Part shown: positions 8,601 through 20,300 of the stretch, piece after piece
Layout: every line of letters begins with the position of its first letter
Position numbering within the stretch: the stretch's first letter is position 1
Source of the DNA: a virus
Length of the DNA: 64,000 nucleotides
Direction: 5' to 3' (one strand)
Virus record (IMG/VR): IMGVR_UViG_3300008262_000017
Span: 28,406-92,405 of that record
The notes under the pieces: model-generated
What the model saw: only the letters and a program-made list of their open reading frames with translations
Database searches by the model: none
What the model was told of the DNA's origin: nothing
Program-made: the position numbers and the translations under genes

Positions 8601-11291
8601 TTAGTGTAGATCAACCCATGTGCCAGGAGTTACGTATGCTTGAATTTTTCCTGCATCTGTATTATAAACAAGCTCTCCATAATTTAGAGAAGATAAAATC
8701 CTAGCAGCTAATCCAGCATTCGTATAATTAGGAAGTCTAAAACTAGCACCATTTATGTTAGATCCTGTTTGATTAACTACAGAAATGTCACCATATAGAT
8801 AAGTTGATGTTCTATTTCCAGGAGCTGTACCTGGAACAACTTGAACTGCATATTGATTTTGTACTCCTGAGTCATCAAAAACACTCATTAAAATACCAAA
8901 TTTTCCTGATCTTATTTTTATATCATTTAATGTAGAAGCTAATGTTAGACCAGCAGGTGCTGTAACAGATGCACCACTAACTGGACCAAAATGTGTTCCT
9001 GTTGTATTGCCTGATAAATTTGCATTAATTGCACTACTAACTGTTAATCCGGTTAAAGTGCCTAGACTAGTTATGTTAGTTTGAGCTGGCGATAAAACAA
9101 ATCCTGTTAAGTCTCCTGTAACATTACCAGTTACATCACCATTTAAATCACCAGACACATTACCTACAAACAATGCTGTGGGGGAAGTTGTATCTAAAAT
9201 TACATTATTCGATGATGACGAAATTACATTACCTTTAAGATTAGCAAGTAGTTCATTTGGAATAACTTGCTGTTCAGAATACTTCCAACCCTGTGAAGAG
9301 TTTGTGTAAACTAGTCCAAAAGCTGTATTCTTATCATTTACTAAAAGATCTTCGTCAAGACTTACAATGTTGTCCATCTTAATTGTAAAAACTAAATCGT
9401 TTGCAGGACTTAGACCACCTAATTCTGTTCCAAGAACTTTAATTATATCGTTATTTCTATACCCTAATCCGTGATTAACTATTTCAATATTAATTGACCC
9501 TGAAGTATAAGTTCCTGTAGAAAGCACATTTACATTAAGTAACAGTCCTGAGCCTGTAGACGGTCCTAAGTTTACTGTAGAAATATTTGCATAGCTTCCA
9601 GTAGCATCAGCTGTTCCTGCTAAAGAACTAAGATCAATTCTTCTAAATCTAATAATGTTTAATTCAGATCCAGGTAAATCAAACGTACCATCAAAGTCAA
9701 TAAATCTAATTATATCCCCAGCAATAGGCACTTCAGGAAGTACTATATTAATAGTACCCGAAGCTGTACTTGCAAAAATTCTTTGTCCAGCTTCTGCCAG
9801 ATAATTGTTTTCGGCAACTTCTGCCCAAGGTTCGCCTATTAGTCCATCGACATAGCCTTTTGTTGCTGCATCAGTCGAAAACGCTGGAAAATAAATGTTA
9901 GTAATTCTACTGTTAGAAACATCGATAACACCTATGCCTGCTGGATTAATTATCAAACTTCCAGAAGAAGTACTAATAGTATTTCCATTAATATTAACGT
10001 TGTCAACTTGAAGGTCAACTAGTGTTCCCAGTTGTGTTAAACCTTGAGCTGATGTAATAGTATTTTTTATTGCAGTTTCAGAAATTAAATCTACACCGCC
10101 AACTTTTATTGAAGTTCCGCTAGGAATATTAATACCTTCACTAAAATTCCAATTATCAGTAGATTCATTCCATAAAATAGTATGATCTGTTGTTCCTTTA
10201 AGTACAAGACCGCCCCCGTTTGCAGTGGCATCTGAAGGTGTAGCAGTTGATGCAAGAATAATTTGCTTATCATCAATAGATAATGTTGTGCTATTAATTG
10301 TTGTAGTTGCACCGTTAACTGTTAAGTTACCAGAAATTAAAACGTTACCGTTAACGTCTAATGCTGCTTGAGGATCTCCATTAAAAATTCCCACTCTATT
10401 AGTAGCAGATTTAACAGTTAATGCTTCATAAAAAATATTATTTGCACGAGTTGTAATTTTAAAATCTTGATCGTTTTTATTACTTCTAATTTCAAAATAA
10501 GATTGTTGAGGCGATGGTAATGTTACTACCTTTATTTCATTTTCTTGATTAACACCTAACTTTAAAGGAGTAGGATTTAATATGCTTAATATACCGCTAG
10601 TTGCATTGTTTCCATTTTTAATTAAAAAGTTATCAGCAGTTTGAGATTGTCCTAAACTATTAATTAAAGATTCTGCTCCTCTTGCTATGGCATTAACTCT
10701 GATGGTAGAAAAATCAGCAGAATTAAATCCAGGTTTAATTGTTGCTTGTGAATATTCAGACAATCCTGAAGGAGTAAATTCTGGATGACTACTGTAGTAA
10801 CCTAATAGCTCGCCTCCTGATCGTACTTCATCAACTAGTTTAATATTACCAAAGCTGTCAGACAGTTTTACAGGAAACATTCCTGATCTTCCGTCGCTTC
10901 TTCTCCAAGCAGGTCCTACTAAAACAGTTTCTAATCCATCATTAAAGTAAAATTGATTCTGCTCGTTGTCAATCCAAAAATCACCTTGACCTAGTGTTAA
11001 TGGTTGTGTAGGAGAAACTATAGGGCCGCTGGCAACTCTAAACCCGTTTCCGTCATATACTTTTAATCTACTATCAGTTAAATCAAACCATAATTGTCCG
11101 CTAATTGGATTATTAGGTTCTGTTGTGCTAGCAAAATTTTCTAAAAGCTTAACAAAATTTTCGTTAATGTATTCGCCATAGCCAGTGACGTTTTTTCCAA
11201 TAAGCGTTAGATCAGTTGCTGCTTGATCTATTTCGCTATCAAGAATTTCTTTTAATAAGCTACCATCAGTTTTGTTAATCTTATAGGTCAT
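8601..11291 (-). CDS. Tail fibre-like protein, paralog B (896 aa)
   Basis: The N-terminal domain is the one shared by the three adjacent fibre genes (LIGKNVTGYGE, ENFVKLLENFA, GQLWFD). The central part holds beta-rich modules: a GNLTVNGATTTINS-type segment near residues 320-400 that also occurs in the plus-strand gene at 54137, an ATKGYVDGLIGE motif common in phage fibres, and a GLGY segment near 620. The C-terminus ends in short Asp/Gly/Tyr-rich strands. The ATG overlaps the upstream stop as ATGA. It probably projects from the baseplate and contacts the host; the receptor is unknown. Confidence 0.75.
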   Translation of the reverse strand: MTYKINKTDGSLLKEILDSEIDQAATDLTLIGKNVTGYGEYINENFVKLLENFASTTEPNNPISGQLWFDLTDSRLKVYDGNGFRVASGPIVSPTQPLTLGQGDFWIDNEQNQFYFNDGLETVLVGPAWRRSDGRSGMFPVKLSDSFGNIKLVDEVRSGGELLGYYSSHPEFTPSGLSEYSQATIKPGFNSADFSTIRVNAIARGAESLINSLGQSQTADNFLIKNGNNATSGILSILNPTPLKLGVNQENEIKVVTLPSPQQSYFEIRSNKNDQDFKITTRANNIFYEALTVKSATNRVGIFNGDPQAALDVNGNVLISGNLTVNGATTTINSTTLSIDDKQIILASTATPSDATANGGGLVLKGTTDHTILWNESTDNWNFSEGINIPSGTSIKVGGVDLISETAIKNTITSAQGLTQLGTLVDLQVDNVNINGNTISTSSGSLIINPAGIGVIDVSNSRITNIYFPAFSTDAATKGYVDGLIGEPWAEVAENNYLAEAGQRIFASTASGTINIVLPEVPIAGDIIRFIDFDGTFDLPGSELNIIRFRRIDLSSLAGTADATGSYANISTVNLGPSTGSGLLLNVNVLSTGTYTSGSINIEIVNHGLGYRNNDIIKVLGTELGGLSPANDLVFTIKMDNIVSLDEDLLVNDKNTAFGLVYTNSSQGWKYSEQQVIPNELLANLKGNVISSSSNNVILDTTSPTALFVGNVSGDLNGDVTGNVTGDLTGFVLSPAQTNITSLGTLTGLTVSSAINANLSGNTTGTHFGPVSGASVTAPAGLTLASTLNDIKIRSGKFGILMSVFDDSGVQNQYAVQVVPGTAPGNRTSTYLYGDISVVNQTGSNINGASFRLPNYTNAGLAARILSSLNYGELVYNTDAGKIQAYVTPGTWVDLH

Positions 11292-13672
11292 TCTTGTATC
11301 CTACCGGTATAGATAATATAATTTATTGTTTGATAAGGGTTAACAATATCAAATGGTTGTCCTAGAGGTGAAGCTGTATCTATACCTCCGGAGTTCTTTA
11401 AGAAGTGTCCTGCATTCGAAGTGAAATACAAGTTAGTTTCTATTACATTAGGTTCTGGAACAGGTCCAGTAGCATTTGCAACTGCATAATATTGGTTTCC
11501 AGTACTGTCTTTTAGATCGTGCTGGTGTTCTGGAAGTTGGCTTGTTGTTAGCGTGTGTCTACTTGTTCCTCCAACATTGCCAATAGTTGTTGCATTTGGA
11601 ACTCTAGGAGGAGTAGGCGTGCCGCCTCCAGCGTCTATAACACCAACAGAACTTAATATTAAATTACTTGCTGCAAGTAACGGTGCTTGAGGAGAACAGG
11701 ATACAATTATTTCTGTTTGTCCTGTTGGAACGCCAAAACTGTCTAAAATAGGAATTACCGAGTTAATAACTGCTGCACTAAGACTTACATTTAAGCCTGT
11801 GCCTATTAGCGGTCTACCAATTTGGAAAGGGCCGTTAGTTGTTAAAGAATCAGTAACTACAAATCTTGCAGTAATGGCGCCGTCAGCTACTTCGTTTCTA
11901 GTAACACTTGTTGCTAAAATTTCTTTGTTAATAGAATTACTATTATCCATGTTTTCTCTACCTAGAGGAAAACGTCCTCTCAAATCAGGAAGAGCAAAAG
12001 TTTGAAATCCTTGAAGCAAAGTTTCATTTTTATACTTAAATCCAATAACTGAAAACAATCTAAAATAAACATTTCTACTTTGTTCGCTACCGTCGCATAG
12101 TAAGTATCCTGGAGGAAGTTCTTCTCCTGCAAAAGGCATAATACTACCTACAGGAACTACACCTATACCTTTTAATATTACTGATCTAGTAACTTTGTTA
12201 AAAGAAGTGTTTCCAGGTCTTGATAATAAGAACAAATCATTTTCGTTAATATCTGTAACTGCTGTTTTATTTGTAACAAATGACGGACTAATTTCTGTAG
12301 TTAATACTACTGAACTTGTACCATTAAAACTAACAGCATTGTTTGTTGTAACATCTCCTGTTATACTAAAATTAACTGAAGATGACAATTGACTTGCGGA
12401 CCCTGACAGTGTTCCAAAAAATTGCCCGCTAAAAGAATCAGCAGTGATTGTGTCTACAAAAATATTTTTAGAATATATATTGTTAAATCTCTTAGTAGGA
12501 GATCCAATAGCTGTTAAGTTTGTAAATTTAGGTAATAGGTCTGAGTTAACTGTTACTATTCCGCCAACGTTAAAATTTTCTCCAACGTTAAGAGTTTTTG
12601 CTACACCTACGCCTCCACTAAAAATAGCAGATCCTACAGATGTACTTCCTGTGTTACTTACATCATCAGCAGTATTTGTAATCCTTAATATGCCCGAAGA
12701 AGAAATATTTCCTTCTACGTCTAAAGTTGCACTTGGGTTTTTATTAATACCTACTTTTTTGTCACCAGTAACTGTAACAACATCATTAAAAACGTTAGTA
12801 CCAGATTCAGTAGTTTTTAAAACAATAACTGATCCTGGTGTCTTTTGATGAATAACTGTTCCTACGATACTTGAAGAAATAGAAGTTTCTAAACTAGGGC
12901 CAACGTTTAATCCTGTTGCACTTCTAATGTTTAGTGTATTGTTTGTTGTACTAACTACATCGCTACGCAAGAAATTAGATGCAGAGATTATAGTGTTTCC
13001 AATTACTAAAGATTCAGCCTTTTCACTAGTTCCCCAAAATTTATTTTTATTAACTCCTGATAAATCAAAATCTTCATTAGATAATGTAATACCTCGTTTA
13101 ATAGATTCAAATCCTGCCAGTGTAGATTTAGGAGTAAATTCGTCTTTACTAAAAACTGCAACACGTTTATCTTCAATAAACATTGTCATTACAAGTTTTT
13201 GTAAGTTAGTAGCCCTGTCAGTAATTTCTTCAACTTTTAAACCTGTCGAACTTGCTTGGTTAAACTGAGGACCTACTAGTAGCCATTGAGCACCTGTCCA
13301 TAGATAAAGTTGTTGGTTAGCAGAGTCTGACCATAAATCTCCAATAACTACACCTTCTGAAGGTCTAGTACTACTTTTGTAAATATTTCCTGCAGGAATC
13401 CAATTTTTACTTTTATCTAAGACTTTTAATTGAGGATTAGTTGCATTTGTGTCATACCAAAGTTGCCCTGGAACAGATTTTTCTCTAGACGGAGCACTGT
13501 TGTTTGCAAAATTTTCTAGAAGGTGTAAAAAATTTTCTCCAATTACTTGAGCATATCCAGGATAATTTTTTCCTACAAAAGTAAGACTTGTTTGAGTGTT
13601 AAGATCTTGGTCTGCTATTGTTATACCGTTAGGATTAGCTACTTGATCTGTAAAATTAATCTTATAAGCCAT
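11288..13672 (-). CDS. Tail fibre / collar-domain protein, paralog A (794 aa)
   Basis: It begins with the domain common to the three tandem fibre genes (FVGKNYPGYA, ENFLHLLENFA, GQLWYD). The C-terminal third contains a phage tail collar domain: PVGSIMPFAGEELPPGYLLCDG near residue 520 followed by FALPDLRGRFPLGRE, a well-known pattern in short and long tail fibre tips. A low-complexity beta-rich shaft lies between. It follows the 203-aa gene with almost no gap. It is the only paralog with the collar domain, so the three share an attachment end but carry different distal ends. Confidence 0.8.
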   Translation of the reverse strand: MAYKINFTDQVANPNGITIADQDLNTQTSLTFVGKNYPGYAQVIGENFLHLLENFANNSAPSREKSVPGQLWYDTNATNPQLKVLDKSKNWIPAGNIYKSSTRPSEGVVIGDLWSDSANQQLYLWTGAQWLLVGPQFNQASSTGLKVEEITDRATNLQKLVMTMFIEDKRVAVFSKDEFTPKSTLAGFESIKRGITLSNEDFDLSGVNKNKFWGTSEKAESLVIGNTIISASNFLRSDVVSTTNNTLNIRSATGLNVGPSLETSISSSIVGTVIHQKTPGSVIVLKTTESGTNVFNDVVTVTGDKKVGINKNPSATLDVEGNISSSGILRITNTADDVSNTGSTSVGSAIFSGGVGVAKTLNVGENFNVGGIVTVNSDLLPKFTNLTAIGSPTKRFNNIYSKNIFVDTITADSFSGQFFGTLSGSASQLSSSVNFSITGDVTTNNAVSFNGTSSVVLTTEISPSFVTNKTAVTDINENDLFLLSRPGNTSFNKVTRSVILKGIGVVPVGSIMPFAGEELPPGYLLCDGSEQSRNVYFRLFSVIGFKYKNETLLQGFQTFALPDLRGRFPLGRENMDNSNSINKEILATSVTRNEVADGAITARFVVTDSLTTNGPFQIGRPLIGTGLNVSLSAAVINSVIPILDSFGVPTGQTEIIVSCSPQAPLLAASNLILSSVGVIDAGGGTPTPPRVPNATTIGNVGGTSRHTLTTSQLPEHQHDLKDSTGNQYYAVANATGPVPEPNVIETNLYFTSNAGHFLKNSGGIDTASPLGQPFDIVNPYQTINYIIYTGRIQE

Positions 13673-13674
13673 TG

Positions 13675-14286
13675 TTATGCAACCTCACTTAGACCTGTTA
13701 AGCTTTGAATTCTAACAGTGTAATCAATCTGGATCAATCTGTTTAAACTTTTTTGTACAGGATGAAAAATAACATGAGTTAGCAGTCTACCTTCGCCGCT
13801 AGGGCTGTAAGACACTAAACCTAGTTCATCAAAAACATAAGCACTGTTATTATCACTAGTGTTATCAAAAGCTTCTTGACCGCTTGGCTCGCCGTAGTCT
13901 AATAGGCAAGTAACAAATACATCAGTATAATTTGTACCTGTCAAATGGCGAATCTCTATACGGTTTCTAGTAGGATCTAAATTTCCAGAACTTCGATCAT
14001 TGACTATTTTTCTATAAGTTTCATTATACAAACTAGCATTAGTTCCTGTACTGTTTGGCGTAAGGTAAGTAATGATACCTGTTGGATCTACGTTAGTTCC
14101 TCCATTACCAAAGGCCATAGCATTTATAAATCCCTGCCCAGAGTCTGCAATACTTTCTGCAAGAGCAATACTCATATTTTCGTAATGGATGGCGTTTCGT
14201 TTATTAATATAAACTTCGGCAGATTCAGGGTCCCATATTTTAATGTGGCCCTCAACATGAATTCCTGATAGATCTTTACCTTGCAT
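13675..14286 (-). CDS. Virion structural protein, probable baseplate/fibre connector (203 aa)
   Basis: The protein is a mixed alpha/beta protein with no membrane segment (DLSGIHVEGHIKIWD at the N-terminus, HVIFHPVQKSLNR and IDYTVRIQS near the end). I believe similar proteins occur in the tail modules of marine T4-like phages but I cannot name the T4 equivalent with confidence; a wedge protein such as gp8 is one possibility. It lies between the giant structural protein and the fibre paralogs, which fits a connector role. A late promoter stands 24 nt before its ATG. Confidence 0.55.
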   Translation of the reverse strand: MQGKDLSGIHVEGHIKIWDPESAEVYINKRNAIHYENMSIALAESIADSGQGFINAMAFGNGGTNVDPTGIITYLTPNSTGTNASLYNETYRKIVNDRSSGNLDPTRNRIEIRHLTGTNYTDVFVTCLLDYGEPSGQEAFDNTSDNNSAYVFDELGLVSYSPSGEGRLLTHVIFHPVQKSLNRLIQIDYTVRIQSLTGLSEVA

Positions 14287-14309
14287 AATGGTCTCTTTTT
14301 GATTTTATG

Positions 14310-14317
14310 TATTTATT
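14310..14317 (-). promoter_or_regulatory. T4-type late promoter AATAAATA
   Basis: GAATAAATAC on the minus strand is identical in core to the site before the 556-aa fibre gene. It sits in the 61-nt gap after the giant gene; the predicted start is near 14304, upstream of an AAGAGA ribosome site and the ATG at 14286. Confidence 0.6.
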
Positions 14318-14347
14318 CTTTGAATAAACTGAGTAGTTAACATATAT

Positions 14348-17300
14348 TTAGCTCCTTACAGTTGCAGCTGGCCAAACAGTTTTTACTGCTTTAACAAATT
14401 TAGCAACGGCGTTTTCTGAATTTGCTAAACGCTTTCCTAGGTCATTCCATACCTTTCCTTGTTTCTTAATTACTACAACTAATGTTCCTAGTTGTGGCGT
14501 ATCTCTTAGTTGTACAAAACCTGAAGAATAAGTAAATTCAGGAGCACGAACGACATCTCCTTCTGGACTATAAGGATAATTTGTATTAGCGTATATAGTA
14601 TATTGGTTCTTTTTCAGTCTATAACCTCCTACAAAAACTTCTATACTATCTGTAGGACGAGTGTTAACAAAATCAACTATCATTTTTCCGTTTACATAAA
14701 CTTGATCTTGTACTAAACTTCCATTAAGTCTCTTTTCGTCACTTCTAGCAATCAAATATTCATCCTTATAAGGAATAGTTTCACTAGGTCCAATATTTTG
14801 AATTAAAGTGCCTACAGAATGTTGAGTAGGAATTCCTGTTCCTAATGTTCCTCTACGAAGTTGACTTAGTATGTTTCCGTCCTTACTAAAGTATTCAATT
14901 CTTTCTCCATTAATTTCAATAACTCCTGGTTTATTTTCAGAAGGATTAGGAATGTCTAGTGTATTAGAATCTAAAACAATAATATCCCTATCTCTTTGAG
15001 ATAAAGGTTGAGCTAGTGCGGTTGTCTTATCCATGTTTAATCGCTTGTAATGTGTGCGATTCATTATGTCTTTAAACTGCATAAATCCAAACTGATCTTC
15101 AACAACAGTATTTGTAAAGGCAATAATTTGAACTTTATCTTCTTCTGCAACATAAGTGTTTAGTATAACAGTTTGTTTGTCTTCTGCTAATTCGTAATCT
15201 ACTTTGTGAGATAATAATAATCCGTTCTTTATTACCCAAACAAAGTCACCGCTAGAAACAGTAGAGTTAAGTTTAAATACTCCTCCTAATTTTGCGTTAT
15301 ATTCAAAATATTCAGGACTTGCAAGATCTAATATAGGAATTGGACTAAATGTATCAACTGTTCTCTGAATATCTAAAGTATTATGATTATAAAAACTTAA
15401 AATTTCAAACTTAGTGTTTGACTCATATTCTTTATTAAAAGTAATAGTTTTAGTTAAACTATCTATAGAATAATCTGCAAAAGATGTAACACCTATAATT
15501 AAATTGCCATTTTCAACGTATCTAGAAGGAACTAACGATACTTCGACTCCGTTTAAATCTTGTTGAAGTACAAATGATGCTGAAAGTCCTACACCTGTTC
15601 CAGATCCGCCTTCGAGGATAAATGGAGCAGTAGGAAAATCAACATATAATCCAGGATCAATCAAATCAGCACGTAATATTGATCCTCCCCCTATAACAGA
15701 TGACACTAAGAAAGTTGCAATTCTATCGTAGGATATTCCTCCTACTAGTTCAATAATGTCTCCTTCTACATAACCTGATCCTCCTTCAAGAACAAAGTTA
15801 TTAATGTCAATACCATATAAAGGAACAGAGTAATTTAAGTTAACATTAAAATCTGATCCAACACTTAGTTGTTCTCCATTTAAGTATACTACTAAATTAT
15901 CTACGTTAACTTCAGTTGCTTGATACTTACTGTCTTCGAGAGCGTAAGTTAGTTGCAGGTTCTTTATTGTAAAATAATTGTAACTTGGAGAAGAAAGTAT
16001 TTCATTTTCTGTTTTAACTAAAACATTTGCTTCAAATGGTAAATCAACACCGATAGTATTTGTTAAACTATAAGTTGCTGTTCCTTCTTGATAATCAATA
16101 ATTTGAGATTTAATAATACTTGCAGTTTGAGAAATATCAGCAGAATCTATTATAAAGTTAATAACAGCTCCAGCCGGAGGTGCTTCAGGAAACTGGATAC
16201 CAAGTCTAGACCTCCATGTTTGTCCTTCTAAATCTGTGTAATTTGAATCTGTACTAAAGATAGTAAACGGTACAACTTCTCCGTTTACTAGCACAGTTGC
16301 ATTAACACTAGGTAGCCAAGGAGAACGAGTAATGTATTCAGTTGTTTCTCCATCTGAAATATAATAATCTAAGTCTAAAATATTTTCAGCGTTAAAGCTA
16401 ACGCTTATAATAGAAACTTCTAATCCTGCCGGAGGAGTGACTTCAAGAATAACTTTATTATTTTGATAATCAATAGTGTAATCGTCTTCAAATATTAAAA
16501 TTTGATCAGCTAATTTTACAATAACAGAGTTACTATTTGGAAAGTATTGCCCAATAACAAATTCATTAGTTAGACCATTAGTCAAATGAGTTTTAAACAG
16601 TATGTTAGGACATCCGCCAGTCGGTCTTGAATAAACTTTAATGGCCAATGTATCCATAACTTGCCCTGGCACTACTTCTTCAGGTGCATGACTAGTCATT
16701 GCTGTAACAAATCCGTCACCGTCTAAAGTAATATCATCGGGTGCAAATCCAGTAGCAGTATTATATGCTAGGTTGCCTCCAGACAGTTTAGTGTCATAGT
16801 CGTCATCTCTAGGATTGATAGATCCGTCACTTTCAATTTTTCGAATGATGATTCTATCGCCGTAATCTTCGTTATCTATTACATAAGTTTGTAAATTGAG
16901 AGATTGAGGTAATACTAAAATATCAATTTCGCCGTCGCCGACAAAAGAAATCATAGATGCATCATTATTGTAAACTCTCCATTTTCCAGAAGTTAACCCT
17001 TCAAGGAAAGAGGACTGAGATACGTGTGAAACTAAACAGACATACTTTTTATCAGAACCAATAACTGATCCTTTGACATAGTTAGTGTTAGGAGTCCAAC
17101 TACCTAAAGAAGTTACACCAAATGCTGAGTCATCAATTTTTATAGGATCTTCGTGTTTTAAAGTTACATTATTAAATCTAGCAATATAAACATTTAAGAT
17201 TTGATTTTTTTCAGGAACATAAGGAAGACTAATTTGATAAGATGGAGTTCCTGTTGCATCTATAATGAAATCGTCAAAATCTGGAGCGGTAGTGTCCCAT

Positions 17301-20300
17301 ACCTCTGAGAACCAAGGAAGACTGTCCCATCCAAAAGATGCTTCAAACCCTAGTCCTGTAACAGCTACTCCGCCATAATCAACTCCTGTCATTAGTTGAC
17401 TTAGATCTTTTCCTAACTGACCTGTTGTAGGTTTATAATAAAAATTAATTCTATCTGTTGCAGCTAGATGATTAAAGTTTTTATGATACTCAATTATTAT
17501 CTCGCTGCCTTTAACAGGAGGCTCTGCAAATGTTAAAAGTCCAGAATACTCTGTAACACTTCCATTAAATGTAGAAACCGTGGTTAACTTATATTCATTT
17601 TTTAATACTTCTGCACCGTTAAGATATACAAGATAACTATCAGTGCTGATGTTAGGGCTCCATATTAGAGGAAACTGTGTCTTAGATCCAGACGCTGTAA
17701 AAGTTTCAGATACTTCTAAATTTGTAATTTGATAAGACTTTGAAATTCTATCAAATTTAATTGTTGTACCAGTTGTTCTTGCAAGAGAATCTCCTATTAT
17801 TGCCACAGCTCTTGCCGGAGTACCTCCTAGGCCAAGTCCTCCTTTTATAATAACATTAGGAGCCTTAGTCCATCTAGAACCAGCTTTGATTAAATCAATT
17901 CTGTTTACTTTACCGTTTGCAATATAAGCTTTTGCAAGTGTCGGAGTTCCTCCGGACAATTGATCTCCTACTATTTCTACTGTTGGATTTAAAATGTATC
18001 CGTTTCCTGGATCAACTATTTTTACACTTATTACTTTAAATCCTAGAGTGTCTGCCCAATTTTTCCATGGGTATTGATTTATTTCAGCAAAACTTGTAAC
18101 TACTTCTGTTCCTTGAACATAGACTGTTAAAGGAGATACTGAATAATCTTGATTAATTACTGGCAACAAATCAAAATCAGTTACAACAGTTTTAGTAGGG
18201 TCTAACGCATCATAACTACTTACAAACTCCCTAATTTTAGTTCTGTACGGTTTAACTTCTTTTATGTACTCTTCAAAATTTTCAAGGTTGTCGTTTTTAT
18301 AAGTTATTTTCTGTGTAAGTTCTCCAACATTATGTTGACTCTTAACAAAGCTAGTTTTAAACACCCAGTCAACTAATAGTTGCTCGCTTAGAACATACTT
18401 AACGCTTGCAAAGAAAAGTTTTAGATATTCAACTCTATACTGATCTATTAAGATGTCATCTCTAATAGATTCTAATATAATTTTAAGTTCCGTAACTGGG
18501 TAATTATCGTATAGGTTAGCATCTAACAGTAGATTATCATAGGTAGTTAACGGACTATAAATTGAACTTAAAAATTCAACAGTTCCGTTTTGTCTAGCAA
18601 TGACTTCGTAATTTTCTGTATAATCAATTGTAACCTTATCATTAAATTTTCTTAATAACATCCATCCGCCTGAACCAATGTTATTAATTTTAACAACACT
18701 TCCTACACGAACATCAGTTACTACTAGCTGATGAGTATTTTCAAAAATTTTATCAATTTTTGTAAACTGATTAAATCCTTCTTTATACCAGTCGATATAT
18801 TTCCAATACTTAGTAACATTGTAAGCTTGAGATTTTACTCTTTCCCATACATTGCTTTCTAAATTCCATTCGTAAATAGTCCAACTTTCTAATGCAAAAG
18901 TATCAGACGTGACTAACACTGACAGCGACCTAATGTCTAACACAGTATCGCTATCATAGCCTTCACCGCCGTTGATAATTTCTACTTTAATTACTTGGCC
19001 TAAAGCATTTACTACAGTTTTAATAACTGCACCCATGCCGTTGCCGCTAATTTTTAAATCTGGACCAAACCAAGCAATAGGATCTAACGTTTGGTTGTCG
19101 TATTGATAAGGCCTAAAGTTAGCATATCCGTTTCCTGAAGAAACTATTGTTACATCAATAATTTTACCGTTACTTACAACCGGATTAAAAATAGGTTTTA
19201 CAAAATTCTTTGTAGGAACAAATCGCAATTCTTCTTCTATATCTATATTTCTATCCCACTCTCCAGACACGGTTGTCGGAGCTACTTCAGCTTGTAATAA
19301 GTTTGAAAAATTATACGTATCAGCAATTAAGATATCTTTAAGTACTGTGTTAGTTCTTTCAACTAATTGTTTTAATGCTTCAATTCTGTTAATAAACATG
19401 CCTTGACGCGGTCTAAATTCAATACCGTATCTATTTTTAAAAGGCAACTTTAGATCTGGTACAAGTCTGCCAGCATCATCTTTTCCAATTAGACTATGGA
19501 ACCACTTGTTTTCAATTGCAGATGGAATAACAGTGTTTTTGTTTAAACTTAATAACTTCCATTGACTATGGAAGTTAGTTCTGTTATCAGTAATCCAATA
19601 CTGAACATTTAACGCAACATTGTTATCTTCAAGATACTTGTCAACGTTCACTAAACTTAGACAATTAGCACTGTTAAAAACAACGCAAGGATATCCATAA
19701 GAAATCGGATCTGCTATTAGCCTAGATACATTAGATGCGCTAACAGTTCTACCTTCTACATTAGGTACAGTTTTTTTATTTTTTACCCAATAGTAATATG
19801 TGCTTTTTACTTTTTGACTAATATTATCAAAATAAGTTTTTACACTATAGACGTTATTTCCGTACCTTGGTGCTCCGCTAATGCCTCTAGTAAATCCTTC
19901 TTCTGTGTCTGAAAGTGCAGACCATGCTGTTGGCAACAAATCAGTTTCAACCCATTCATAAATGTCAATGCTAGCAGTATCATACAGTTTATTCCAATTA
20001 GAAGATTTGTATAAAGAATCACCTGAGTGATTATCATAAAACCTTGCTCTTGATAGATCCCACCATAACATTCCGACATGTTCAGCAGTCCAATTTAAAC
20101 CTTCATCAACATTGACTCCTGTTCCAGTTGAATAAATTGCAGGGTCATAATATGTTTTAAATTTTATTTCTTGATCTGCTGCACCTGGAAGTTTTCCTTG
20201 TTGTGTATCAACTACATCAAGATATGTAATTAACTCGTTTGTTTTTTTGTTGTAAAGATATGCCTTCTTAATTTTAGAAACATCAATGTCTAATGATTGT

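Noticed and set aside
12195-13268. Plus-strand frames opposite the collar-domain fibre gene
   Set aside because: They have no ribosome sites and mirror Thr/Asn/Val-rich codons of the real gene.
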